This document shows, piece by piece, positions 1 through 8,557 of a stretch of 64,000 nt of DNA (its first letter is position 1; each line of letters begins with the position of its first letter). The DNA lies in NCBI RefSeq assembly GCF_018881575.1, contig NZ_JACVQB010000006.1, positions 62,001 through 126,000 on the forward strand, read 5' to 3'. The notes under the pieces are model-generated. The model searched no databases and was not told where the DNA came from. It was given only the letters and a program-made list of their open reading frames with translations. The translations under genes and the position numbers were made by a program. This DNA is from Polynucleobacter sp. UK-Kesae-W10. GTDB lineage: Bacteria > Pseudomonadota > Gammaproteobacteria > Burkholderiales > Burkholderiaceae.

Positions 1-71
1 AAGAAGCCGAAAATCGTTTGCATGTACAAAAAGCCTTGATGGAGTATTTGCTCTGCGGCCGTTTGGACTGA
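1..71 (+). CDS. argF: Ornithine carbamoyltransferase, C-terminal end only (partial)
   Basis: The first 71 bases hold the last 22 codons of a gene that starts outside the window, in the frame that begins at base 3 and ends with TGA at 69-71. The readable tail (EAENRLHVQKALMEYLL and then GRLD) matches the usual end of ornithine carbamoyltransferase, which makes citrulline from ornithine and carbamoyl phosphate in arginine synthesis. The next gene is argG, the following step of the same pathway, which supports the call. Only the tail is visible, so no catalytic residue can be checked. Confidence 0.75.
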   Translation, partial: EAENRLHVQKALMEYLLCGRLD

Positions 72-151
72 TTGAGCAAGCGCAAGCAATAAAATATTGA
101 GTAATTTACTGAATTAAGTTTTTAATTAATTTTTTGATTGAATAAGAAAAC

Positions 152-1384
152 ATGTCTGATATTAAAAAAGCCGTACTAGCCTATTCAGGCGGACTCGACA
201 CTAGCGTGATCTTGAAGTGGTTACAAGATACCTATGGCTGTGAGATCGTGACCTTTACAGCAGATTTGGGCCAAGGCGAAGAGCTTGAGCCTGCACGTGC
301 TAAGGCCCTGCAGTTCGGTATCAAACCGGAAAATATTTTTATCGATGATTTGCGTGAAGAGTTTGTGCGCGACTTTGTATTCCCTATGTTCCGCGCTAAT
401 ACAATCTATGAGGGTGAGTATCTATTAGGCACGTCTATTGCCCGCCCTTTGATTGCAAAGCGTCAAATTGAAATTGCGCGTTTTACAGGTGCCGACTCTG
501 TATCGCATGGCGCTACTGGCAAGGGTAATGACCAAGTCCGTTTTGAACTCGGTTACTACGCGCTTGAGCCAGGAATCAAGGTAATTGCTCCATGGCGCGA
601 GTGGGATTTGCTCTCGCGTGAAAAGCTGATGGCCTACGCTGAAAAGCACGGTATTCCAGTTGAGATGAAACATAAACAGGGCGGCTCACCTTATTCAATG
701 GATGCCAACTTATTGCATATCAGCTATGAAGGTCGTCACCTTGAGAACCCAAATGCTGAGGCTGAAGAGTCTATGTGGCGTTGGACAGTATCTCCAGAGA
801 AAGCTCCAGACGCAGCAGAAATTATTGAAATCGAATTTAAGGCTGGTGATCCTGTAGCGATCAACGGTAAAGCCTACAAGCCACATGAATTACTGGCTGA
901 GCTCAATCGCGTTGGCGGTAAGCACGGCATTGGTCGTCTTGACTTGGTTGAAAACCGCTTTGTGGGTATGAAGAGCCGCGGTTGCTATGAAACTCCTGGC
1001 GGCACAATTTTGCTCAAGGCGCACCGCGGTATTGAGAGTATTACCCTAGACCGTGAAGTAGCGCATCTGAAGGATGACTTGATGCCACGCTACGCTAGCC
1101 TGATCTATAACGGTCTATGGTGGTCTCCAGAGCGTCTCGCTTTGCAAACCTTAATCGATCATACCCAGCAGATGGTTAACGGCGTAGTGCGCTTGAAGCT
1201 CTACAAGGGTTCTGTATCCGTGATTTCACGTGATTCAGCCAATACCTTGTTTGACCAAAATATTGCTACCTTTGATGATGATGGCGGCGCTTATAACCAG
1301 GCAGATGCTGGTGGGTTTATCAAGCTCAACGCCTTGCGTATGCGTATTGCAGAAATTGCAAAGCGTAAGCGCGTCACCAAATAA
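152..1384 (+). CDS. argG: Argininosuccinate synthase
   Basis: Cytosolic enzyme that joins citrulline and aspartate using ATP to give argininosuccinate, the second-last step of arginine synthesis. At 410 residues it has the usual length for the family. The PP-loop that binds ATP is clear (SGGLDTS, residues 12-18), and the conserved [13 protein letters not shown] block lies at 119-131. The ATG at 152 places the nucleotide-binding strand directly at the N-terminus, as in other members. It follows the end of argF by 80 bases of AT-rich sequence that could hold its own promoter, and ppnP follows 36 bases downstream on the same strand. Confidence 0.97.
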   Translation: MSDIKKAVLAYSGGLDTSVILKWLQDTYGCEIVTFTADLGQGEELEPARAKALQFGIKPENIFIDDLREEFVRDFVFPMFRANTIYEGEYLLGTSIARPLIAKRQIEIARFTGADSVSHGATGKGNDQVRFELGYYALEPGIKVIAPWREWDLLSREKLMAYAEKHGIPVEMKHKQGGSPYSMDANLLHISYEGRHLENPNAEAEESMWRWTVSPEKAPDAAEIIEIEFKAGDPVAINGKAYKPHELLAELNRVGGKHGIGRLDLVENRFVGMKSRGCYETPGGTILLKAHRGIESITLDREVAHLKDDLMPRYASLIYNGLWWSPERLALQTLIDHTQQMVNGVVRLKLYKGSVSVISRDSANTLFDQNIATFDDDGGAYNQADAGGFIKLNALRMRIAEIAKRKRVTK

Positions 1385-1420
1385 TCCAAACTAGAACCAA
1401 ACAAAATAGAAAGAACTCAG

Positions 1421-1726
1421 ATGCAATTTGATCAAGTTTCAGTCGGCAAAAAAGCCAATGTATTTTTTGATGGCAAGTGTATTTCTCATACCGTCACGCT
1501 ACCCAACGGAGTACGTAAATCTGTTGGCGTCGTATTACCAAGCACCTTGCGTTTTGACCTCAGCACCAAGGAAGTTATGGAAGTAGTCGATGGTGCTGCT
1601 TTTGTCAGCATTAATGGCGCACCTGAGCAAGAGTTCAAAGCAGGCCAAAGCTGGGAAGTAGAAAAGGGCGGATATTTCATTATTCGCGCTGAGCAACCAG
1701 TGCACTATGTTTGCCACTTTGAATAA
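1421..1726 (+). CDS. ppnP: Pyrimidine/purine nucleoside phosphorylase (PpnP/YaiE family)
   Basis: A 101-residue single-domain cupin-type protein of the family formerly called DUF1255. The E. coli member splits many nucleosides with phosphate into free base and ribose 1-phosphate. The family pattern is visible in the VFFDGKCISHTVTLPNG start and the GVVLPSTLRF segment near residues 36-45. It lies 36 bases after argG and is followed by a strong hairpin terminator, so it is probably the last gene of an argG-ppnP transcript. There is no obvious functional tie to arginine synthesis. The family assignment is firm; the substrate range is known only from homologues. Confidence 0.88.
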   Translation: MQFDQVSVGKKANVFFDGKCISHTVTLPNGVRKSVGVVLPSTLRFDLSTKEVMEVVDGAAFVSINGAPEQEFKAGQSWEVEKGGYFIIRAEQPVHYVCHFE

Positions 1727-1746
1727 GCACTGCATCGCTTAAAGAA

Positions 1747-1772
1747 AACGCAGACCTCGGTCTGCGTTTTTT
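1747..1772. terminator. Bidirectional hairpin terminator between ppnP and the DUF192 gene
   Basis: A perfect 10-bp stem (AACGCAGACC at 1747-1756 with GGTCTGCGTT at 1759-1768) closes a 2-base spacer, so the real loop is slightly larger. It is followed by a run of T on the plus strand and a T-rich stretch on the minus strand. It sits between two convergent genes and can serve both. Confidence 0.9.
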
Positions 1773-1792
1773 ATTGGTTCACTTGCTGGGGC

Positions 1793-2254
1793 TTAATAGG
1801 CTTTTGGTAAGCCAGTGATGCTGCTGCCTGGCACGATCACTCTTTCTGAGAACCATTGCTTATTCATTTCTAGCGCGTAACGTACCGCAGCTTTAGGGCA
1901 GTGGTTATTGGTAGTTTCAGCTTGCATCTCTTCAATATTCACAATCTTGCCATCGTCTGCAATAAATGCAATGGACAGAGGAATCTTGGTGTTGTTCATC
2001 CAGAAGCAATGCCCCGCTTTCTGTTCAAAGATAAACAGCATCCCCGAGTTGCTTGGCATGCTAGTGCGATTCATAAGGCCGACCTCTCTAGCCTTGGGCG
2101 TATCTGCTATCTCCGCCTGGATCCGATAGATGCCAGTCTTGAGCTCAACGGTAGGTAAGCCAACATTGACTTGAGCCCATGCAAGGGTGGCGCTGATCAG
2201 TAGGCTGATAGCGAATAATTGCTGAAGGAGTTTTCTGTGGATATACATGGTCAC
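1793..2254 (-). CDS. Exported DUF192 family protein
   Basis: A 153-residue protein with an N-terminal signal peptide (basic MTMYIHRK, a hydrophobic core to about residue 24, and a probable cut after AWA at 27). The mature part is a single DUF192 domain, recognised by the REVGLMNR segment, the GMLFIF strand and the CFWMNNTKIPLSIAF block. The biochemical role of DUF192 proteins is not established. The signal peptide shows that this one works in the periplasm or outer envelope. It is a single gene converging on ppnP with a shared terminator. It is preceded on its own strand by the cspA terminator, so it probably has its own promoter in the 2255-2282 stretch, but none is obvious. Confidence 0.85.
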   Translation of the reverse strand: MTMYIHRKLLQQLFAISLLISATLAWAQVNVGLPTVELKTGIYRIQAEIADTPKAREVGLMNRTSMPSNSGMLFIFEQKAGHCFWMNNTKIPLSIAFIADDGKIVNIEEMQAETTNNHCPKAAVRYALEMNKQWFSERVIVPGSSITGLPKAY

Positions 2255-2282
2255 TATTTTAAGTGAGGCAATTTCTAGACGA

Positions 2283-2311
2283 AAAAAAACCCAGGAACAA
2301 GTCCTGGGTTT
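2283..2311 (-). terminator. Hairpin terminator of cspA
   Basis: A 10-bp perfect stem (AAACCCAGGA at 2287-2296 with TCCTGGGTTT at 2302-2311) with a 5-base loop. On the minus strand the stem is followed by a run of T, just beyond the cspA stop codon, so it ends the cspA transcript. Confidence 0.9.
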
Positions 2312-2332
2312 CTCATAATGATCTAAGGACTA

Positions 2333-2536
2333 TTAAGCCGCTTGGATATTGGTAGCTTGCTTGCCTTTAGGACCTTGGGTAATGTCAAACGTTACCTTTT
2401 GGTTTTCCTTGAGGGTTTTGAACCCAGGCATAGTAATTGCGCTGAAATGCGCGAACAACTCTTCTTCACCATCATCAGGTTTGATAAAGCCAAAACCTTT
2501 TGCATCATTGAACCACTTAACAATTCCGGTCGCCAT
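2333..2536 (-). CDS. cspA: Cold-shock family single-strand nucleic acid binding protein
   Basis: A 67-residue CspA-type protein consisting of one cold-shock domain. The RNA-binding motifs RNP1 (KGFGFI, residues 13-18) and RNP2 (LFAHF, 27-31) are intact. Such proteins melt RNA secondary structure and act as RNA chaperones; not every member is cold-induced. The start is set by the ATG with a GGAG ribosome site about 8 bases before it. A near-consensus promoter lies 111-139 bases upstream and gives a leader of roughly 100 nt, in keeping with the structured leaders known for cold-shock genes. The gene is monocistronic, with its own terminator. Confidence 0.95.
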   Translation of the reverse strand: MATGIVKWFNDAKGFGFIKPDDGEEELFAHFSAITMPGFKTLKENQKVTFDITQGPKGKQATNIQAA

Positions 2537-2646
2537 GCGAACTCCATTACATAAACTTAAAACAACCGTGATGAGGGTAAATACTTTTTAATCAGTCTCA
2601 ATCCACAACACGCCTAAATAGAACCTCTTTTGAAGCCTACCCCCTG

Positions 2647-2675
2647 ATTGTTTGCCCTTTTTGTAGGGGTGTCAA
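2647..2675 (-). promoter_or_regulatory. Sigma-70 promoter of cspA
   Basis: On the minus strand a perfect -35 box TTGACA (2670-2675) is followed after exactly 17 bases by AACAAT (2647-2652, four of six consensus matches). Transcription would start near 2640 and leave a leader of about 100 nt before the cspA ATG. This is the best sigma-70 promoter match I found in the window. Confidence 0.75.
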
Positions 2676-2706
2676 GGAGTTATATGCACTTACCCCCCAG
2701 TAATTA

Positions 2707-2753
2707 CCCCTTTTTTTATCGAAAAATGCCCCAATATGGGTTAAACAGGGGTT
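2707..2753 (+). promoter_or_regulatory. GC-box element upstream of clpS, similar to the rpoD heat-shock promoter
   Basis: The order CCCCT, then CGAAAAATGCCCCAATAT, then CAGGGGTT is shared with the region upstream of rpoD at 56537-56586. CCCCAATAT at 2729-2737 resembles the RpoH -10 consensus CCCCATNT with one extra base. The -35 side (CCCCTTTTTT, 2707-2716) is a poor match to CTTGAAA. It may be a weak RpoH promoter or a binding site for another regulator. The distance to the clpS start is about 85 bases. Confidence 0.4.
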
Positions 2754-2821
2754 TTTGCGTGTTTTTCGCAACAAGACCCCAGTTAAATCAAGTTTAGATA
2801 TCTGTGTTTAGAATGTTTCTC

Positions 2822-3169
2822 ATGAGTCGCACACCTAAGAATCCCACTACCGGCACCCCTGCCAATCCCTATGTTGAGGACACCCTCCTGCTCGAAAAAC
2901 AAGTCGAACAGGTCAAGGCTCCATCAATGTACAAAGTTTTGTTATTGAATGACGATTACACGCCGATGGAATTTGTGGTGATGGTGATTCAGGAGTATTT
3001 TAATAAGGACCACGAAACAGCAACTCGCATCATGTTGCAGGTTCATTTAGTTGGCAAAGGCGTATGCGGAATATTTACTCGCGATGTCGCTGCAACTAAA
3101 GTGCATCAAGTAATCGAATTATCCCGTGAAGCGGGTCACCCACTACAGTGCACTATGGAGGAAGCATGA
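2822..3169 (+). CDS. clpS: ClpS adaptor of the ClpAP protease
   Basis: A 115-residue adaptor that binds N-degron substrates and hands them to ClpA. The core ([17 protein letters not shown], then [16 protein letters not shown]) has the conserved substrate-pocket Asp-Asp and the ClpA-binding surface. A flexible N-terminal tail rich in Pro and Thr precedes it, as in the family. Three in-frame starts exist, GTG 2804, ATG 2813 and ATG 2822. I chose 2822 because MSRTPKNP resembles other ClpS starts, but no ribosome site decides it. The stop codon overlaps the clpA ATG in an ATGA, so the two are translationally coupled. Confidence 0.93.
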   Translation: MSRTPKNPTTGTPANPYVEDTLLLEKQVEQVKAPSMYKVLLLNDDYTPMEFVVMVIQEYFNKDHETATRIMLQVHLVGKGVCGIFTRDVAATKVHQVIELSREAGHPLQCTMEEA

Positions 3170-5472
3170 TTGCCCAAGAACTAGAAGTGAGTTTGCATAT
3201 GGCGTTTGTTGACGCACGGGCATCGCGACATGAATTTATTACGGTCGAGCATTTGCTTGCTGCCTTGCTTGATAACGCTACAGCGGTTGAGGTGCTGAAG
3301 GCTTGCGCCGTCAATATCGCAGAGTTACGTACGCAACTCAAAAACTTCATTAACGACAATACCCCAGTGGTACCAGGCAATGATGAGGTCGACACTCAGC
3401 CGACGCTGGGATTCCAGCGCGTGATTCAACGTGCCATCATGCATGTGCAGTCCACATCGAATGGCAAGAAAGAAGTGACTGGCGCCAATGTATTGGTTGC
3501 GATCTTTGGTGAAAAAGATTCGCACGCTGTGTATTTCTTGCAGCAACAAGGTGTAACCCGTTTAGATGTTGTGAACTTTATTAGCCATGGTGTACGCAAA
3601 GATCAAGCGGAGCATGTCAAGCCTGCGGATCCTGCGCAAGAGACTGAAGAGTCTGCATCCTCTGGAAAAGAGAGCCCGCTAGATCAATACACTCAAAATC
3701 TCAATGCCATGGCACGCCAAGGCAAGATTGATCCATTGATTGGGCGCGAGAGTGAAGTGGAGCGCGTGATTCAGGTGCTTTGCCGTCGCCGTAAAAATAA
3801 TCCATTGCTAGTCGGTGAGGCTGGAGTTGGTAAAACCGCAATCGCTGAAGGCCTTGCCTGGAGAATCGTGAAGGGTGACGTACCCGACATTTTGGCTAAC
3901 GCTACAGTCTATTCACTGGATATGGGTGCTTTGCTTGCTGGCACCAAGTACCGTGGCGACTTTGAGCAGCGTCTCAAGAGCGTCTTGAAGGCACTCAAAG
4001 ACCATGCGCATGGCGTTTTATTTATCGATGAGATTCATACGCTGATTGGCGCTGGTGCTGCATCTGGTGGAACCTTAGACGCTAGCAATCTGTTGAAGCC
4101 TGCCTTATCAAATGGCCAGCTCAAATGCATTGGAGCGACTACCTTTACTGAGTACCGGGGTATTTTTGAAAAAGATGCTGCTTTGTCACGTCGTTTTCAA
4201 AAGGTCGATGTGGTTGAGCCAACCGTAGATCAAACAGTACAAATTTTGCGCGGTCTTAAATCTCGCTTTGAAGAGCACCACAGCGTGAAGTATGCTGCCG
4301 GCGCATTGGTTGCAGCTGCGGAGCTTTCTGCGCGCTATATCAATGATCGTCATTTGCCCGATAAAGCAATTGACGTAATTGATGAGGCTGGCGCTGCACA
4401 GCGCATCTTGCCAAAGTCCAAGCAGAAGAAGACGATTGGTCGCCCTGAGATTGAAGAAATTGTTGCGAAAATCGCGCGCATACCGCCTCAATCCGTGACG
4501 GTGGATGATCGCAGTAAATTGCAGACCCTGGATCGCGATATTAAGAGCGTGGTCTTTGGTCAAGATCCTGCGATCGAGGCCTTGGCGAGTGCTATTAAGA
4601 TGACCCGTGCTGGTCTTGGCAAGATTGATCGTCCGATTGGCTCTTTCTTGTTCTCAGGCCCTACAGGCGTGGGTAAGACTGAGGTTGCCAAGCAGCTTGC
4701 ATATATCTTGGGTATTGAGCTGTTGCGTTTTGATATGTCTGAATACATGGAACGCCATGCGGTAAGCCGTTTGATTGGCGCGCCTCCAGGTTATGTCGGC
4801 TTTGATCAAGGTGGTTTACTTACAGAGGCTGTGAATAAGAAGCCACATTGCGTTCTATTGCTCGATGAGATCGAAAAAGCACATCCAGATATTTTCAATA
4901 TCCTCTTGCAGGTGATGGACCATGGCACTTTGACGGATAACAATGGTCGTAAGACTGATTTCCGCAATGTGATCATTATCATGACCACCAATGCTGGTGC
5001 TGAAGCAATGCAGAAATCCACCATCGGCTTTACCAACGCTCGTGAGTCAGGCGATGAGATGGCCGATATCAAGAAATTCTTCACACCTGAGTTCCGCAAT
5101 CGCTTGGATGCCATTGTTTCCTTCAAAGCTCTTGATGAAACCATCATCATGCGTGTGGTCGATAAATTCTTGATGCAGTTAGAGGAGCAATTGCATGAGA
5201 AGAAAGTGGATGCCACATTCAGCCCGGCTTTACGTGCGCATCTAGCCAAGCATGGTTTCGATCCATTGATGGGTGCTCGCCCTATGCAGCGCATCATCCA
5301 AGACACCGTGCGCAAAGCGCTTGCCGACGAGTTACTCTTTGGTAAGTTGGCTCAAGGTGGGCATGTAGATGTTGATATTGACGAAGAGGGTAAAGTACAG
5401 CTCAACTTCGAAGCTCCAAAACTACCTGGGAAAGCTGCCAAGATTGATATAGCTCCAGCAGAAGAAATTTAA
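3166..5472 (+). CDS. clpA: ATP-dependent Clp protease ATP-binding subunit ClpA
   Basis: AAA+ unfoldase of 768 residues that feeds proteins into the ClpP chamber. Domains in order are the N-terminal double Clp repeat that docks ClpS (about 1-140), the first ATPase module with Walker A GEAGVGKT (217-224) and Walker B FIDEIH (286-291), and a second module with Walker A GPTGVGKT (498-505). The start is the ATG at 3166, which overlaps the clpS stop by ATGA and gives [10 protein letters not shown], the usual ClpA beginning. No clpP is in the window, as expected, because clpP usually travels with clpX. Confidence 0.96.
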   Translation: MIAQELEVSLHMAFVDARASRHEFITVEHLLAALLDNATAVEVLKACAVNIAELRTQLKNFINDNTPVVPGNDEVDTQPTLGFQRVIQRAIMHVQSTSNGKKEVTGANVLVAIFGEKDSHAVYFLQQQGVTRLDVVNFISHGVRKDQAEHVKPADPAQETEESASSGKESPLDQYTQNLNAMARQGKIDPLIGRESEVERVIQVLCRRRKNNPLLVGEAGVGKTAIAEGLAWRIVKGDVPDILANATVYSLDMGALLAGTKYRGDFEQRLKSVLKALKDHAHGVLFIDEIHTLIGAGAASGGTLDASNLLKPALSNGQLKCIGATTFTEYRGIFEKDAALSRRFQKVDVVEPTVDQTVQILRGLKSRFEEHHSVKYAAGALVAAAELSARYINDRHLPDKAIDVIDEAGAAQRILPKSKQKKTIGRPEIEEIVAKIARIPPQSVTVDDRSKLQTLDRDIKSVVFGQDPAIEALASAIKMTRAGLGKIDRPIGSFLFSGPTGVGKTEVAKQLAYILGIELLRFDMSEYMERHAVSRLIGAPPGYVGFDQGGLLTEAVNKKPHCVLLLDEIEKAHPDIFNILLQVMDHGTLTDNNGRKTDFRNVIIIMTTNAGAEAMQKSTIGFTNARESGDEMADIKKFFTPEFRNRLDAIVSFKALDETIIMRVVDKFLMQLEEQLHEKKVDATFSPALRAHLAKHGFDPLMGARPMQRIIQDTVRKALADELLFGKLAQGGHVDVDIDEEGKVQLNFEAPKLPGKAAKIDIAPAEEI

Positions 5473-5499
5473 TTAGCGATTTACCAACAAAAGGAAAAT

Positions 5500-5736
5500 A
5501 TGTCTCATCATCACGATAAATTACTCGAAGCTTTTGAAACTTATAAAGCGGAAAATGAAAAGTTCCAGGGCAAAGGAATTAAAGCTTCTGCTGCACGCGC
5601 TCGCAAAGCCCTCCAAGAAATTGCTGGTTCATGCAAAGAGCGCCGTAAAGAAATTACCGCTGAAAAAGAGTCTCGCGAGGGTGCTGGTGCAGGAATGTCG
5701 CAAGATGCTGCCCGTCACGCGCATGTTCGCAAGTAA
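5500..5736 (+). CDS. Small basic protein, histone H1-like (Hc1-like) candidate
   Basis: A 78-residue protein rich in Lys, Arg, Ala and Glu, with no membrane segment or signal peptide. The middle (GKGIKASAARARKALQEIAG, about residues 25-44) looks like a charged helix of the kind found in small bacterial H1-like nucleoid proteins, followed by CKERRKEI. This is a resemblance read by eye, not a proven family match. It begins 27 bases after clpA, has an AAAGGAAA ribosome site, and is followed by a terminator, so it can be the last gene of a clpS-clpA transcript. A role in DNA compaction is an inference. Confidence 0.6.
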   Translation: MSHHHDKLLEAFETYKAENEKFQGKGIKASAARARKALQEIAGSCKERRKEITAEKESREGAGAGMSQDAARHAHVRK

Positions 5737-5760
5737 TCTAGTTTAAGATTCTGATGAAAT

Positions 5761-5788
5761 AAAAAGGCCACCCTTGGGTGGCTTTTTT
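5761..5788. terminator. Bidirectional hairpin terminator
   Basis: A 7-bp GC-rich stem (GCCACCC at 5767-5773 with GGGTGGC at 5776-5782) is flanked by A-runs on the left and T-runs on the right. It can end both the clpA-side transcript and the converging minus-strand deaminase transcript. Confidence 0.88.
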
Positions 5789-5800
5789 ATTGAGTGAGAT

Positions 5801-6349
5801 TTAGGCCCTCTGTCGATTCATAAATAATGCGTTGCATTCACTTTCGAGAATCCCACCCAATAGTTGGGTTTGACTAAAACCGCTACCTTGATTCATCTGA
5901 TTGGCGCTGAAAGAAAAAATATCGATTCCAGATGCCTGAATTGTCTTGGCTGAGCTTCCATAGACAACCCCACCAATACCAGCCCAAATCAAAGCGCTCA
6001 TGCACATGGGGCAAGGCTCGCCCGTTGTGTATAGGATGCAATCTCCCCAGTTTTTATTTCCTTGTTGGCTAACATAGTCGTTGATACAAACCATTTCTCC
6101 ATGAAGAACGGGATTTTGAAAGGTTTGATTAACTCCCTTGCCGAGAATGGTTCCAGATACAGAGTTGGTAATCACTGCGCCAAAGGGGTAAGCCGCATTT
6201 TGTCTGCCCATCGCAATCGCTGTTCGCATTGCTAGTTCATGTTGCTTCCTGGGAATAGATGCAAGATCGGTTTTGGCAATCGCGCTACGACCCAGGCTTG
6301 CAAGCCCAATGCCGCATAGACAAATTAAAGCATGGCGGCGATTCATCAT
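5801..6349 (-). CDS. Exported nucleoside/base deaminase (cytidine deaminase superfamily)
   Basis: A 182-residue zinc deaminase. Zinc and catalytic residues are intact: H83-G-E85 and the PCPMC motif with C113 and C116. This is the guanine deaminase/tRNA-adenosine deaminase branch of the superfamily. Unusually, the domain is preceded by a signal peptide: MMNRRHALI with an Arg pair at residues 4-5, then a hydrophobic core, then a possible cut after SAIA near 25. The Arg pair suggests Tat export, though the full Tat motif is not present. Its ATG directly follows the dut stop codon, so the two share a transcript. The substrate is unknown; purine bases or nucleosides in the periplasm are one possibility. 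Confidence 0.8.
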   Translation of the reverse strand: MMNRRHALICLCGIGLASLGRSAIAKTDLASIPRKQHELAMRTAIAMGRQNAAYPFGAVITNSVSGTILGKGVNQTFQNPVLHGEMVCINDYVSQQGNKNWGDCILYTTGEPCPMCMSALIWAGIGGVVYGSSAKTIQASGIDIFSFSANQMNQGSGFSQTQLLGGILESECNALFMNRQRA

Positions 6350-6799
6350 TTAGGCTCTGCCAGTGCTGCCAAAACCACCAGCGCCGCGACTGCTTTCTGT
6401 AAATTCTTCTACTACCTTCAGTTCTACTTGCTGCACGGGCATCACAACCAATTGCGCTAAGCGTTCCATTGGCTCAAGCTTAAATGGGGTGGAGCCGCGG
6501 TTCCAGGTGCTCACCATCAACTGACCTTGATAGTCTGAGTCAATCAGGCCCACTAAGTTGCCCAGGACAATCCCGTGCTTATGACCTAGGCCTGAGCGTG
6601 GCAGGATAAAAGCGGCATAACGCGGATCTTCGACGTAGATTGCTAAACCTGTGGGCACTAATACAGTTTGCCCTGGAGCAATTTCAATGGCTTGATCAAT
6701 GCAGGCACGCAAATCAAGACCTGCGCTACCCGGAGTGCCATAGCTTGGTAACTGATCGCGCATACGTTCATCGAGAATTTTGACTTGAAGTGCTTGCAT
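6350..6799 (-). CDS. dut: Deoxyuridine 5'-triphosphate nucleotidohydrolase (dUTPase)
   Basis: A trimeric dUTPase of 149 residues that splits dUTP to dUMP and pyrophosphate, keeping uracil out of DNA and providing the thymidylate precursor. All five family motifs can be read: GSAGLDLRA (24-32), [10 protein letters not shown] (67-76), GLIDSDYQG (84-92), RLAQ (113-116) and the glycine-rich GGFGSTGR tail (141-148) that closes over the nucleotide. It lies 37 bases after coaBC, the same dfp-dut order known from many proteobacteria, and directly precedes the exported deaminase. Confidence 0.97.
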   Translation of the reverse strand: MQALQVKILDERMRDQLPSYGTPGSAGLDLRACIDQAIEIAPGQTVLVPTGLAIYVEDPRYAAFILPRSGLGHKHGIVLGNLVGLIDSDYQGQLMVSTWNRGSTPFKLEPMERLAQLVVMPVQQVELKVVEEFTESSRGAGGFGSTGRA

Positions 6800-6836
6800 G
6801 AATGTTCCTAAAACGGGGAAATAGAAATCGAGAGAC

Positions 6837-8048
6837 TTAAATCTTTTTAGCGAGCAGTTGAATCAACTGGCGAGCGAGGTGTAACTTTTCTGCTTTGGCA
6901 ATTTTTTTACTACCAGCCGAGTCAATCACCAGTAGCTCATTGAGATCACTACCAAAGGTATCAGGGCCAATATTGCCCACAATCATTGGAATGCCTTTGC
7001 GCTTGCGCTTTTCATCCGCATACTTTTCTAATTCCGTTGATTCGGCTGCGAAACCGACACAGTATGGATGTGGCTTGCCACCTTTGGTTTTGACTGCTTT
7101 GGCAACATCGAGAAGGATGTCTGGGTTCGCTACAAATTCAATGCTAGGAGCAGCTGCACCCTGACGCTTCATTTTTTCTTTTGCGGGATTGGCGATACCC
7201 CAGTCGGCTACAGCTGCGACTGCAAAGAAAATATCGCAATCTATTGCAGCAAGGGTGGTGGCGTGCATTTCCTTGGCGCTGGTTACATCGGTGCGCGTAA
7301 TCATACCGCTCGCCGCTAGCGGTGTTGGGAGGCCGCAGGGGCCTGCAATGAGGTGGACTTGAGCGCCAGCCTCTAATGCTGCGCGCGCAATGGCAAAGCC
7401 CATCTTGCCAGAGCTGTGATTAGTAATGCCGCGGACCGGATCAATGGCTTCAAAAGTAGGACCAGCGGTGATCAGTACTTTTTTGCCTGCTAAGCTTTTC
7501 TTCTGAAAAAAGGCGATGACTTGCTCGGCAATTTCTGCGGGCTCTAGCATTCTGCCCATACCGACTTCACCGCAAGCCTGGAAGCCACTGGCAGGGCCAA
7601 GCAATGTGACACCATCTTTTTGTAGTCGTTCTACGCTTCTTTGGGTTGCGCCGTGCTCCCACATTTGCTTATTCATTGCAGGAGCAAGTAATAGCGGGCA
7701 ATCTCGCGCCAAGCAAAGCGTGCTTAATAAATCGTCCGCTAAGCCCAAAGAAAGTTTGGCCATCAGATCGGCGCTCGTAGGTGCAATCAAGATAGCGTCA
7801 GCAGCTCTCGATAATTCGATATGCGCCATATTGTTTGGAATGCTGTTATCCCATTGGCTGGTGTAGACCGGATTGCCTGTAATGGCTTGCATGGTCACCG
7901 GAGTGACAAATTGTCCTGCAGCTTCAGTCATGACTACTTGAACGGAAGCCCCTTCTTGGATGAGGAGACGCGCCAGCTCTGGTGATTTATAGGCTGCAAT
8001 GCCGCCAGAAATGCCCAGAACGATTTTCTTATTCAAAAGTGATTGCAT
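6837..8048 (-). CDS. coaBC: Bifunctional phosphopantothenoylcysteine decarboxylase/synthetase
   Basis: A 403-residue two-domain enzyme of coenzyme A synthesis. The N-terminal CoaC flavoprotein half (about 1-180) carries the active-site His76, the PAMNKQMW motif (123-130) and the reactive Cys159 in the substrate flap. It decarboxylates 4-phosphopantothenoylcysteine. The C-terminal CoaB half (from about 188) has [14 protein letters not shown] (193-206) and SSGKMG (212-217), and uses CTP to join phosphopantothenate with cysteine. It starts 9 bases after lspA within the minus-strand block. Confidence 0.96.
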   Translation of the reverse strand: MQSLLNKKIVLGISGGIAAYKSPELARLLIQEGASVQVVMTEAAGQFVTPVTMQAITGNPVYTSQWDNSIPNNMAHIELSRAADAILIAPTSADLMAKLSLGLADDLLSTLCLARDCPLLLAPAMNKQMWEHGATQRSVERLQKDGVTLLGPASGFQACGEVGMGRMLEPAEIAEQVIAFFQKKSLAGKKVLITAGPTFEAIDPVRGITNHSSGKMGFAIARAALEAGAQVHLIAGPCGLPTPLAASGMITRTDVTSAKEMHATTLAAIDCDIFFAVAAVADWGIANPAKEKMKRQGAAAPSIEFVANPDILLDVAKAVKTKGGKPHPYCVGFAAESTELEKYADEKRKRKGIPMIVGNIGPDTFGSDLNELLVIDSAGSKKIAKAEKLHLARQLIQLLAKKI

Positions 8049-8057
8049 GGCGCCAGC

Positions 8058-8546
8058 TTAATGGGATTGAGGAGTTTTGCCAAATGACTTGCGTAATTCA
8101 CCCCAAATAATGAGGGCGGCACCAATGCAGATGGCGCTATCTGCAATATTAAAGGCTGGCCAGTGCCAACTGCCGTAGTGGAAATCAATAAAATCGACCA
8201 CTGCGCCATACATGAGCCTATCCAGAACGTTGCCTAAAGCACCACCTAAAATCAGACTCAGCGCTACGCAGAGTAAGTGTTCATTCTGATGCTTACGCAA
8301 CATCAGAAGAATGTAGGCGCATGCCACTAATCCCAGAATTGTAAAGAACCAGCGTTGCCAGCCAGAGCTTTGGGCAAGGAATGAAAACGCAGCGCCAGGA
8401 TTAAAAAGTAGCAACCAATTTAAAAAAGGGAGCACCGGCTCTGGAGCACCCATTTGCAAGCTGCTCAGCGCCAACCATTTGCTTGCTTGATCTAAGAGTA
8501 GGGTGATCGTAGCAATGGCTAGGCAGCGCAGAAAAGAAATGCTCAT
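8058..8546 (-). CDS. lspA: Lipoprotein signal peptidase (signal peptidase II)
   Basis: An inner-membrane aspartyl protease of 162 residues that removes signal peptides from prolipoproteins. Four hydrophobic segments are visible (about 7-27, 60-82, 90-108 and 133-148). The family motifs are LFNPGAAFS, GGALGNVLDR (101-110), VVDFIDFH and FNIADSAI, with the catalytic aspartates at about 118 and 136. It follows ileS by 11 bases, the classic ileS-lspA pair. Confidence 0.96.
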   Translation of the reverse strand: MSISFLRCLAIATITLLLDQASKWLALSSLQMGAPEPVLPFLNWLLLFNPGAAFSFLAQSSGWQRWFFTILGLVACAYILLMLRKHQNEHLLCVALSLILGGALGNVLDRLMYGAVVDFIDFHYGSWHWPAFNIADSAICIGAALIIWGELRKSFGKTPQSH

Positions 8547-8557
8547 GAAGTATTCGC

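Larger units (their letters stand above)
2537..2821. other. Intergenic region between divergent cspA and clpS
   Basis: These 285 bases hold the cspA leader and promoter on the minus strand and the RpoH-like element for clpS on the plus strand. I see no open reading frame worth calling. Several runs of four or five C or G occur here (around 2640, 2665, 2693, 2707, 2729, 2748), which is unusual for this otherwise mixed sequence. Confidence 0.6.

Noticed and set aside
2804-2821. Longer ClpS starting at GTG 2804
   Set aside because: The extra residues (MFRMFL) are hydrophobic and unlike ClpS N-termini, and no ribosome site supports the GTG. The ATG at 2813 remains possible.
4806-5315. 169-codon open frame opposite clpA
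   Set aside because: It lies fully inside the second ATPase module of ClpA and shows no protein-like pattern of its own.
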